From contig CAISOI010000569.1 in NCBI GenBank assembly GCA_903886985.1, positions 1 to 7,055 on the forward strand: a stretch of 7,055 bases of DNA, written 5' to 3'. This document shows, piece by piece, positions 1 to 5,588 of this stretch. This DNA comes from an uncultured Chthonomonas sp. Lineage in GTDB: Bacteria > Armatimonadota > Chthonomonadetes > Chthonomonadales > CAJBBX01. Under the pieces are notes generated by a model. The model was not told where the DNA came from. It ran no database searches and saw nothing but the letters and a program-made list of their open reading frames with translations. The position numbers were made by a program, and so were the translations under genes. Position 1 is the stretch's first letter. Each line of letters begins with the position of its first letter.

Positions 1-16
1 CCCACAATGGTCTAAG

Positions 17-68
17 ATATGCACGCGATATAGCCCTTTCGCGTGCATATTTTCATAATATGCACGCG
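17..68. repeat. Three alternating copies of an 11-bp motif forming two overlapping hairpins
   Basis: The motif atatgcacgcg occurs at 17-27 (forward), 40-50 (exact reverse complement) and 58-68 (forward again), all three identical. Copies 1 and 2 form a perfect inverted repeat that extends to 12 bp per arm (17-28 with 39-50, 10-nt loop). Copies 2 and 3 form a second one (40-51 with 57-68, 5-nt loop). The two hairpins share the middle arm, so only one can form at a time in RNA. A short T-rich stretch (tatttt, 48-53) follows the first hairpin, so it could end transcription of a gene lying left of the window. A cluster of protein-binding sites is the other reading. The repeat is certain; its function is unknown. 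Confidence 0.85.
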
Positions 69-215
69 GTGCGTACACATTTGTAGATCCTTAAAACGCT
101 GATATCTAACTTCAGGTGGCGATTCGATTCTGGAATGATCACCACTTTCTTGCATGCAATTCAGGGTCATCTGCAATTAACGCCAATCGAATAAGAATTC
201 GCATAACGCTTCGTC

Positions 216-707
216 TCAAAAGACCAATCCCATCACAATGTTATCCTCAACAATTCCGTCAATCTTCCGTGCATTCCTCTTTACGCCTTCGATTACAAAC
301 CCGACTTTTTCATAGAGTGCAATCGCATTCGTGTTGGTTGCAAATGCGTCTAATTCTATCCGTTCCAAACCGATCTCTTTGGCACGAGCCAACGTTGTTT
401 CAATAAGCCGCGTGCCGATTCCCTGTCCCCGATAATCAGGAAGAAGCCCCATCCCCAGCACTCCCACATGCTGAAATCCTTCCATTTTCTTCGGGATTAC
501 ATCGCACCATCCAACCACGCGCGCGTCATCCAATGCAACGAACTGTGCATTCCCCGCGGTTATATTCGCTTCGACAAACTCTCTCACCGACTCCAATGGA
601 GGCGCCTGCAGAAAGCGGAGATATTTCCGCTCTCTTGCGACTGAATCGAGGCACTCGAAAAAACCGGGGATATGTTCGTGATTAATCGGGACTATCTCAA
701 CGTTCAT
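216..707 (-). CDS. GNAT-family N-acetyltransferase
   Basis: This 163-residue protein is a single-domain GNAT enzyme, expected to move an acetyl group from acetyl-CoA to an amine in the cytoplasm; the substrate cannot be read from the sequence. The acetyl-CoA pyrophosphate loop is RGQGIGTR (residues 93-100), preceded by the beta-4 strand LGMGLLP (84-90). The following helix and the C-terminal motif NTNAIALYEKVGF (125-137) are typical of the family. The length is normal and the fold looks complete. The ATG start has a good ribosome site, AGGAA (714-718 on the plus strand), six bases upstream. The gene stands alone and is divergent from the DUF1801 gene across a 251-bp spacer. The acetyltransferase assignment is solid; RimI-like protein acetylation, antibiotic or polyamine acetylation all remain possible. 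Confidence 0.92.
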   Translation of the reverse strand: MNVEIVPINHEHIPGFFECLDSVARERKYLRFLQAPPLESVREFVEANITAGNAQFVALDDARVVGWCDVIPKKMEGFQHVGVLGMGLLPDYRGQGIGTRLIETTLARAKEIGLERIELDAFATNTNAIALYEKVGFVIEGVKRNARKIDGIVEDNIVMGLVF

Positions 708-764
708 TCAGTGTTCCTAAGTGAGAGTTATAGCTGCAACAAAGCTGGATTCTGTGGGTTCTGA

Positions 765-773
765 TTTATACCA
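765..773 (-). promoter_or_regulatory. Possible extended -10 promoter for the GNAT gene
   Basis: Read on the minus strand, this is TGGTATAAA, which fits the extended -10 pattern TGn plus a TATAAT-like hexamer (5 of 6). It lies about 58 bases upstream of the GNAT start codon and points toward it. No good -35 box lies at the usual distance, which is acceptable for extended -10 promoters. A second weak hexamer, TATAAC, lies at 727-732. This is a motif-only prediction. Confidence 0.3.
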
Positions 774-958
774 AATTCCAATCGATTCATGATTATATCA
801 AACGCAGCACAATTCTGCTTTTTGAGAGTGATTCCCTGTTGACCTAAAGCGCGATATCTGCGTCAGTCACCTCGGCACGTTGCAATTGATATTTGACATT
901 TCAAAACAGGAAAACTCCCGCCACCTAAAGAACTACTTCTAAAAAGGAACATCTCATC

Positions 959-1393
959 ATGCCCAATAAACCCACCGACGGTTTTTCTGCCGAAGAAAAA
1001 GCTGCAATGAAAGAGCGCGCCCGGGAGCTCAAAGCCGCGGCCCGTAAAAGCGCAACTGATGCCGAAGGGGAGGCTGATGTCCTCGCCAAGATCGCAGAAC
1101 TGCCAGAGCCCGATCGAGAAATGGCGATGCGAGTCCATACACTCATCAAATCTGCGGTTCCTACTCTATCCCCGAGAACGTGGTACGGAATGCCCTCGTA
1201 TGCCAAGGACGATAAAGTAATCTGTTTCTTCCAGAGCGCGCAGAAGTTCAAGACACGGTATTCCACCCTAGGATTCAGCGACAAGGCGAACCTTGACGAT
1301 GGTGCAATTTGGCCGACTTCTTACGCACTGTTGGAATTGACACCGGAAGTCGAGACTAAGATCACTGAGCTAGTGAAAAAGGCTGCGGGCTAA
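959..1393 (+). CDS. DUF1801 domain protein (YdhG/YdeI-like)
   Basis: The 144-residue protein consists of a charged, Ala/Lys/Arg/Glu-rich helical N-terminus (about 8-40) followed by a DUF1801-type domain (about 41-142). Landmarks are the segment LPEPDR (48-53), TWYGMPSYAKD (74-84), KFKTRYSTLGF (96-106) and NLDDGAIWPTSYAL (111-124). The family is small and cytoplasmic, and its role is poorly known; some members are labelled iron chaperones by homology to frataxin-like folds, which is not established here. The ATG is supported by AAGGA (944-948) ten bases upstream. A TTGACA hexamer at 893-898 could be a -35 box, but no convincing -10 follows. The gene appears to be a single-gene unit, since a terminator-like hairpin follows at 1441-1463. 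From memory the whole protein, including the N-terminal extension, resembles actinobacterial proteins closely, which would fit horizontal transfer; this is unchecked. Confidence 0.88.
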   Translation: MPNKPTDGFSAEEKAAMKERARELKAAARKSATDAEGEADVLAKIAELPEPDREMAMRVHTLIKSAVPTLSPRTWYGMPSYAKDDKVICFFQSAQKFKTRYSTLGFSDKANLDDGAIWPTSYALLELTPEVETKITELVKKAAG

Positions 1394-1831
1394 TGACCAG
1401 CAGCCTATCCGTTCTTTAGCCACATAATTCTCAGCTACAGGTGGCTTTGAGAAAAGCCATTTTGAATTAATGCGACCAACCGCGCTTTGTTCCGATTCGT
1501 GAGCACGTTATTTATCGTCTATTCCTGAATCAGTCTCACTTCAATTCCAAAGACATACTCCTCGCCAAATGGCACGGAACGAGAATGGCAGCGTCCGCCC
1601 TGCCAATCCGACCGAAGAATCATAGATGTGGCAATTGCGCATCAGACGGAGTATGTTCTGGGAGCGATTGTCACACTATCGATCCTGAAGCGAATCCGTA
1701 AACTGGATATCGCTCCGGATTAATTCCACTTATCAACGTGCTTTCCTAATCTTTCCCGCCCATGCTGTCCATCAATGCCATCGTATATGCACCAGAAAGT
1801 CGTTACATGAACGTTTAAATTCAAACGGAAG
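1394..1831. other. Gene-free stretch between the DUF1801 and beta-propeller genes
   Basis: This 438-bp interval between two convergent genes contains the hairpin at 1441-1463 and no intact gene that I recognise. Several short stop-bounded frames on the minus strand read like protein: one ends at about 1519 with the residues EEYVFGIEVRLIQE, and another around 1681-1740 reads GINPERYPVYGFASGS. They lie in different frames separated by stops and cannot be joined without frameshifts. They may be debris of a decayed gene or chance. No tRNA, CRISPR or insertion-sequence ends were seen. Confidence 0.5.
1441..1463 (+). terminator. Probable rho-independent terminator after the DUF1801 gene
   Basis: A perfect 7-bp stem, TGGCTTT (1442-1448) with AAAGCCA (1453-1459), closes a GAGA tetraloop of the stable GNRA class. 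The stem can extend by G-T wobbles at its base. The 3' arm runs directly into TTTT (1460-1463). The hairpin begins 48 bases after the stop codon, in the correct orientation. The stem is short and the T tract modest, so efficiency may be partial. Confidence 0.55.
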
Positions 1832-2827
1832 TTATTTGATTGAGCCGAAATGAACGCGTTCTGGATAGGTTCTTTTGTCTAGAAACTGAATAGCAGTGGC
1901 AGGACCCAGATCCGGCATATTCCACGAACGCAGTGCCCAGACCACACGTTTTTGAGGGTCAACCTCTATAAGTTGAGCTGCGTCCCCTTTTGCAATGAGA
2001 TCTGGCTGACTCCATGAGTTGATCCAGTTGTTGAAAACAGTATTACCGTTTGGGAGTCGCCAGCATAGCTGCCAGTTGTAGACTTTATAATCAGGCATGT
2101 CTTCACGTGTTAAGCTGAAAACAACCTGTTTATCCCGAGTTACTTCGCGCACACCAAAGTGTGTGCTTATGAGAATATGTCCGTTTGCAAGCTGCTCTGC
2201 ACCCCAAACCTCTGGCAAACTAATTGACCAAATCTCTTCACCCTTGTCGTTGTATTCGCTAACTTTGTCCTGATCTTTGTGGGCAACCAGCAGAGTTCCT
2301 TGAGGAGTGAGCCTCGCGCGGCGAAACTGCAAGTGCACATCCTTAGGATTAGCCTTGAGGGGAAAGGACAAGTTGATCGTACCTGTTTTAATGTTAACCA
2401 CATTTACCGACGGAACGGCACCATTTTGAACATAAAGAACGTGGTCAAAACCGATCGGCAATGCGGTATGAATTTCCGTACCAGCCGGAGCGTCCAAATT
2501 CCAAAGAACCACTTTCGCTGGTGATATCAACTTCACGGCGAACTGATGTGCGACCAGAATATTACCGTTGGATAGCATGACGACGTCGCTAATTTCACCC
2601 CGTCCCGTAGTCTCTTCGTATTCCCAATCCACCTTACCATTGCGAATAATGAAGATTTTCCGCGCTTTTGCTTCCCCCGTATAGACAAAACTGTGCTGCG
2701 CCAATCCGTTACCGGGCAGGTTTGCTGGTGCGGCGGAGCGGTTCTCTTGGGCGCCGGCAAATGTCACCAGCGATAAATGTAATAAGAAAATGCTGCAAAA
2801 AGAACTCAGATTTGACAAATTTATCAC
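1832..2827 (-). CDS. Probable secreted beta-propeller (PQQ/arylsulfotransferase-like repeat) protein
   Basis: This 331-residue protein has a hydrophobic N-terminus (about 8-26) ending in AGA before QE, which looks like a signal peptide cut near residue 27. The n-region has no Lys or Arg, which is unusual. The mature part contains repeated strand-turn-strand units with a shared LxNGN-hydrophobic core: LSNGNILVAH (85-94), LTPQGTLLVAH (173-183), LANGHILIST (213-221) and LPNGNTVFNN (258-267). Most are followed by a polar turn and a closing WxL/FxL strand, such as VVLWNL, EEIWSI, QVVFSL and RVVWAL. This is the layout of a six- to eight-bladed propeller. No catalytic residues can be identified, so it could be a binding scaffold, a lyase or a degenerate enzyme. 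Translation starts at GTG, supported by AAGGG (2836-2840) eight bases upstream; the frame is closed by a stop 10 codons before it. It stands alone and diverges from the rbfA operon. Confidence 0.8.
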   Translation of the reverse strand: MINLSNLSSFCSIFLLHLSLVTFAGAQENRSAAPANLPGNGLAQHSFVYTGEAKARKIFIIRNGKVDWEYEETTGRGEISDVVMLSNGNILVAHQFAVKLISPAKVVLWNLDAPAGTEIHTALPIGFDHVLYVQNGAVPSVNVVNIKTGTINLSFPLKANPKDVHLQFRRARLTPQGTLLVAHKDQDKVSEYNDKGEEIWSISLPEVWGAEQLANGHILISTHFGVREVTRDKQVVFSLTREDMPDYKVYNWQLCWRLPNGNTVFNNWINSWSQPDLIAKGDAAQLIEVDPQKRVVWALRSWNMPDLGPATAIQFLDKRTYPERVHFGSIK

Positions 2828-2999
2828 CCCAATTTCCCTTGAACCGCATAAGGCTTATCAGAACAACCCATAGCCCAATGCCGGGATTACCGATTATCCC
2901 ACAAGTGTACCGTAACATCTGGTCCTCTTTTGAACCACTCAATGATAGGGCTAGTAGATGTGGACAGATAGTAATCTATGGTCTTGCCTCAAAATATCC

Positions 3000-3080
3000 T
3001 GTCCATCCATGTTACAAGACCTAGTTTGAAATGTTTCTATCCACCCATGTCAAAAAACCTGGTTTGAAAAGTTCCTATCC
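3000..3080. repeat. 38-bp tandem direct repeat, about 2.1 copies
   Basis: The segment 3000-3037 repeats at 3038-3075 with 30 of 38 positions identical and no gaps, and a third copy begins at 3076 (tatcc). The most conserved parts are a TCCA.CCATGT block and an ACCT.GTTTGAAA block. A degenerate partial copy precedes it at about 2990-3004 (aaaatatcctgtcc against aaaagttcctatcc, 11 of 14). There are no inverted arms of note and no open frame runs through it. The block ends about 100 bp upstream of the predicted rbfA -10 box. It resembles intergenic dispersed repeats built on a TCCTGTCCATCC theme, but that comparison is from memory. Confidence 0.8.
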
Positions 3081-3178
3081 TAAAACCGGCCGCTTACCAA
3101 ACCCGCTCGCCTAAATCTATATAGAACCGTCGAACAAGCCGTACCAATCTCAAATCCCCCCAAAACCGAAGGGCAAGG

Positions 3179-3184
3179 TATACT
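3179..3184 (+). promoter_or_regulatory. Possible -10 box of the rbfA operon
   Basis: TATACT matches the sigma-70 -10 consensus at 5 of 6 positions and lies 64 bases upstream of the rbfA start, giving a leader of about 58 bases. The region at the usual -35 distance is a run of C, so the match is one-sided. An alternative is TATATA (3118-3123) with TTACCA (3094-3099) 18 bases upstream. Motif-only evidence. Confidence 0.3.
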
Positions 3185-3248
3185 AAAGTCCCTTTATGTT
3201 GGAACCACGTCGTTCCCGCATCGCTACAGGAAGTGAAGGTCAAATACA

Positions 3249-3665
3249 ATGTCTACCATCCGTCAAGAACAAATTCAGGGTCGCCTCGTCCAAGAAATTA
3301 GCCAGATGATCCAACGAGATATCAAAGATCCCCGAGTCGGCTTCGTCACCATAACAGGTGCAGATATCACGCGCGATTTGCGATATGCAAAGGTCTACAT
3401 CAGTGTCATGGGCGACAAAACAGCCATCGAAGAGTCCTTCGCTGCGCTTCGCCGTTCGGTGGGATATATGCGTGGTGAATTTGCGCGCCGCGCCCATTTG
3501 CGAATTGCGCCCGAAATTGAGTTTCTTGCAGATGAGTCGATTGAGCGCGGAGCACGTATTTTTGACCTGTTAAACCAGATCAAAGCGGAAGCACCTGCCG
3601 TGACAACCCCAGAACCAGTTGCCGCTGAACCAGCAGCTGTTTCTCCAGAGAAGACGGTTCAGTGA
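3249..3665 (+). CDS. rbfA: 30S ribosome-binding factor RbfA
   Basis: RbfA binds immature 30S subunits and helps the final folding of 16S rRNA near helix 1; it is also needed for growth in the cold in model bacteria. The KH-type domain spans about residues 4-112. Conserved features are the first helix with RLVQEISQMIQ (12-22), DPRVGFVTIT (27-36), the strand DLRYAKVYISV (43-53), the helix ALRRSVGYMRGEFARRAHLRIAPEI (66-90) and EFLADESIERG (91-101). The length of 138 residues slightly exceeds the usual 110-130, owing to an Ala/Pro/Glu-rich tail (113-138) that is probably disordered. The ATG is preceded by TGAAGGT (3234-3240), eight bases away. It is first in the rbfA-nrnA-truB-ribF operon. infB, its usual upstream neighbour, is absent here. 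The identification is secure. Confidence 0.96.
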   Translation: MSTIRQEQIQGRLVQEISQMIQRDIKDPRVGFVTITGADITRDLRYAKVYISVMGDKTAIEESFAALRRSVGYMRGEFARRAHLRIAPEIEFLADESIERGARIFDLLNQIKAEAPAVTTPEPVAAEPAAVSPEKTVQ

Positions 3666-4657
3666 CAAATCTGGCCATCGCACAGGCTGCGGAAGCAATC
3701 AATTCTGCCAAAAGTATCGTCCTCTCCTGCCATATTAATCCGGATGGCGATGCCCTCGGCAGTATGTTGGGGTTGGTGCATGCTCTCAAGGCTCTGGGCA
3801 AAGACGTCGTGCCCGTTTCCCATGATGGCGTGCCGGACATCTATCTCTGGATGCCGGGTGCGGAATTCGTTGTGCGAGATTGTGATCGTCGAGATTTCGA
3901 TCTCGCCATCGTCTGCGATACCGGAACCACCGATCGCATCGGGCGTGCGGCAGAAGCGATCAAATCCGCACCCGCCTCGATCAATATCGATCATCATGTC
4001 GCAGAAGGCGATTTTGGAAAGATACGAATTGTCGATACCAAAGCTTCCGCAACAGGGGAATTGGTCTACCGTATCTTAGTCGAAATGAATACAAGCGTCA
4101 CTAAGTCAATCGCGGAGTGCCTAATGTGTGCGATCATAACCGACACGGGCTCATTCCGCTACCTCAATACAACCGCTGAAACCTTCGAAATCGCATCACA
4201 CCTAATGAAGTGTGGTGCAGTTCCTGCGGATATTTCTGAGTTAGTATTTGAAAATCGGACTCTCGGCAGCGTAAAGTTACTGGGGCGTGCGTTGGACTCC
4301 CTGCAGCTCACCGCAAATGGCAAGGTCGCATGGGCACATGTCACCGCACAAGATTTTGCTGATCTTGATGCCGCAGATGCCGAAACCGAAGGAATTGTTA
4401 ATCACGTCCGTGCTGTACGTACAGCGCAGGTTGGCGTCCTCTTCCGAGAAATTCCCGGCAAAAAAGTCCGAATCAGCCTCCGTTCGCGCGAAGGTTTCGA
4501 TGTCAACAAAGTGGCGCAGGTATTCGGCGGCGGCGGCCATCATCTTGCAGCAGGATGTTCTGCCGAATCGCCTTTGGTAGATGCCGAAGCAGCAGTCATC
4601 GCAGAAGTCGTTCGACACTTGAAACAGAACAATTCCACCGAAACCACGGATAATTAA
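3662..4657 (+). CDS. nrnA: Bifunctional oligoribonuclease / pAp phosphatase NrnA (DHH/DHHA1)
   Basis: This 331-residue cytoplasmic phosphoesterase is expected to degrade 2- to 5-mer RNAs from RNA decay and to hydrolyse 3'-phosphoadenosine 5'-phosphate to AMP, using manganese. All DHH motifs are present: HINPDGDALGS (24-34), the metal aspartate in IVCDTG (83-88), the name-giving IDHH (109-112) and TDTGSFRY (160-167). The C-terminal DHHA1 domain carries the substrate-binding glycine loop GGGGHHLAAG (289-298). The length is typical. It starts at GTG, whose GTGA overlaps the rbfA stop TGA by 4 bp, a sign of translational coupling; no strong ribosome site is seen of its own. This gene commonly sits between rbfA and truB in Gram-positive and related genomes. 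A cyclic-dinucleotide or linear pApA hydrolase role (GdpP-like) is less likely, since no PAS, GGDEF or membrane segments are present. Confidence 0.94.
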   Translation: MTNLAIAQAAEAINSAKSIVLSCHINPDGDALGSMLGLVHALKALGKDVVPVSHDGVPDIYLWMPGAEFVVRDCDRRDFDLAIVCDTGTTDRIGRAAEAIKSAPASINIDHHVAEGDFGKIRIVDTKASATGELVYRILVEMNTSVTKSIAECLMCAIITDTGSFRYLNTTAETFEIASHLMKCGAVPADISELVFENRTLGSVKLLGRALDSLQLTANGKVAWAHVTAQDFADLDAADAETEGIVNHVRAVRTAQVGVLFREIPGKKVRISLRSREGFDVNKVAQVFGGGGHHLAAGCSAESPLVDAEAAVIAEVVRHLKQNNSTETTDN

Positions 4658-4664
4658 CAGGTAG

Positions 4665-5588
4665 ATGAGTCCGCGTATCAAAAACGTTCCCGGTGCTGCA
4701 GAGGGGATACTCGTTCTCGACAAGCCGGCTGGGATGACCTCCCACGATTGCGTCAACAAAATTCGGCGCATCTTCAATACCAAGCGCGTCGGACATTGCG
4801 GCACTCTTGATCCTCTTGCCACTGGAGTTCTGGTAGTCTGCCTCGGTCAAGCGACCCGCATTGTCGAATACTTAACTGCAACAGAAAAGATCTACACTTC
4901 AACCGCAGAATTTGGACGAACCACAGATTCCCAAGATCGAACCGGCACTACACTCACCACAACTTCCACCATAAATCTCACTCGGTCCGATCTCGAGGAC
5001 GCCCTATTGCCATTTCGCGGAGATATTCTGCAGATGCCTCCCATGGTCTCGGCTCTACACCACGAGGGGCAGCGACTTTACGATCTTGCTCGGCAGGGAA
5101 TCGAAGTCGATCGCGATGCCCGCCCCATCACAATTGATGAGTTAACTTTGCTCTCTTTCGAAGCAGGAGAGTCTGCAACCGCTACTTTCAGAATTCGTTG
5201 TTCCACTGGAACATATATCCGTACGATAATTCATGATATCGGTGACGTACTCAAAGTGGGAGGAGTTATGACGGAACTCAGGCGCAACTCGGTCGGCAAT
5301 TTTGATCTCGGTACTGCCCACACACTAGAAGAACTAAACGAACTAACGGACCAAGTTGCGTTGCGAAGCCTGCTTGTTCCAATGACATCCGCACTTGCAG
5401 ACTGGGAGCAACTGACATTGACCGCATCAGAGGAATCCGACATACGATTGGGCAGACAAATACCAGCTGTGACCATTTATCCCGACGGCTCCCGACTGCT
5501 GCTGGTGAGTTCTAGTGGTAATCCCGTCGCACTCGCAAAAGCCATCGATGCACAAATCGCACCATTCAAGGTATTTTCTGAATTATGA
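4665..5588 (+). CDS. truB: tRNA pseudouridine-55 synthase TruB
   Basis: TruB converts U55 in the T-loop of almost all elongator tRNAs to pseudouridine and also acts as a tRNA-folding chaperone. The 307-residue protein has the catalytic loop GHCGTLDPLATGVL (43-56) with the nucleophile Asp49. It also has the KIYTSTAEFGRTTDSQDRTG segment (75-94) with active-site Tyr77, and RCSTGTYIRTIIHDIG (178-193). The C-terminal part (about 245-305) is the PUA-like RNA-binding extension, with the DIRLGRQIP turn (259-267). The family signature usually reads GHTG, GHGG or GHAG, and here it is GHCG. The ATG lies 7 bp after the nrnA stop, with only a weak AGG (4659-4661) at short spacing, so initiation probably depends on coupling to nrnA. 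Its own stop overlaps the ribF start. The identification is secure. Confidence 0.96.
   Translation: MSPRIKNVPGAAEGILVLDKPAGMTSHDCVNKIRRIFNTKRVGHCGTLDPLATGVLVVCLGQATRIVEYLTATEKIYTSTAEFGRTTDSQDRTGTTLTTTSTINLTRSDLEDALLPFRGDILQMPPMVSALHHEGQRLYDLARQGIEVDRDARPITIDELTLLSFEAGESATATFRIRCSTGTYIRTIIHDIGDVLKVGGVMTELRRNSVGNFDLGTAHTLEELNELTDQVALRSLLVPMTSALADWEQLTLTASEESDIRLGRQIPAVTIYPDGSRLLLVSSSGNPVALAKAIDAQIAPFKVFSEL

Larger units (their letters stand above)
2828..3248. other. Divergent intergenic region upstream of rbfA
   Basis: The 421 bp between the divergent beta-propeller and rbfA starts hold no credible gene. The contents are the GTG-gene ribosome site (2836-2840), a 38-bp tandem repeat (3000-3080), a probable -10 box (3179-3184), a small 5-bp hairpin, GGAAC/GTTCC, in the predicted rbfA leader (3201-3216), and the rbfA ribosome site (3234-3240). 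No clear promoter was found for the minus-strand gene; a GATAAT hexamer at 2893-2898 lacks a matching -35. Confidence 0.6.

Noticed and set aside
116..406. Plus-strand open frame of 96 residues
   Set aside because: It lies antisense to the C-terminal part of the GNAT gene. Its composition (Arg, Ser and Leu rich) shows no domain, and it has no convincing ribosome site.
804..823. Terminator-like GCAG/CTGC hairpin followed by TTTTT
   Set aside because: The stem is only 4 bp, and no plus-strand gene lies upstream for it to terminate.
893..898. Perfect TTGACA hexamer upstream of the DUF1801 gene
   Set aside because: No -10-like hexamer lies 15-19 bases downstream, so I did not call a promoter.
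863..1284. Minus-strand open frames over the DUF1801 gene
   Set aside because: They are antisense to a gene with clear family motifs and contain no recognisable motifs of their own.
1380..1406. 7-bp inverted repeat AGGCTGC/GCAGCCT across the DUF1801 stop codon
   Set aside because: It has a 13-nt loop and is not followed by a T tract; the GAGA-loop hairpin at 1441-1463 is the better terminator candidate.
2668..3024. Plus-strand open frame of 118 residues
   Set aside because: It overlaps the signal-peptide end of the beta-propeller gene and runs into the tandem repeat, with no recognisable protein features.
3000..3080. CRISPR array reading of the 38-bp repeat
   Set aside because: The copies are directly adjacent with no unique spacers and are only about 79 percent identical, which does not fit a CRISPR array.
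4277..4822. Minus-strand open frame of 181 residues across the nrnA-truB junction
   Set aside because: Despite its length it is antisense to two conserved genes and has no domain-like features; long antisense frames are common at this base composition.
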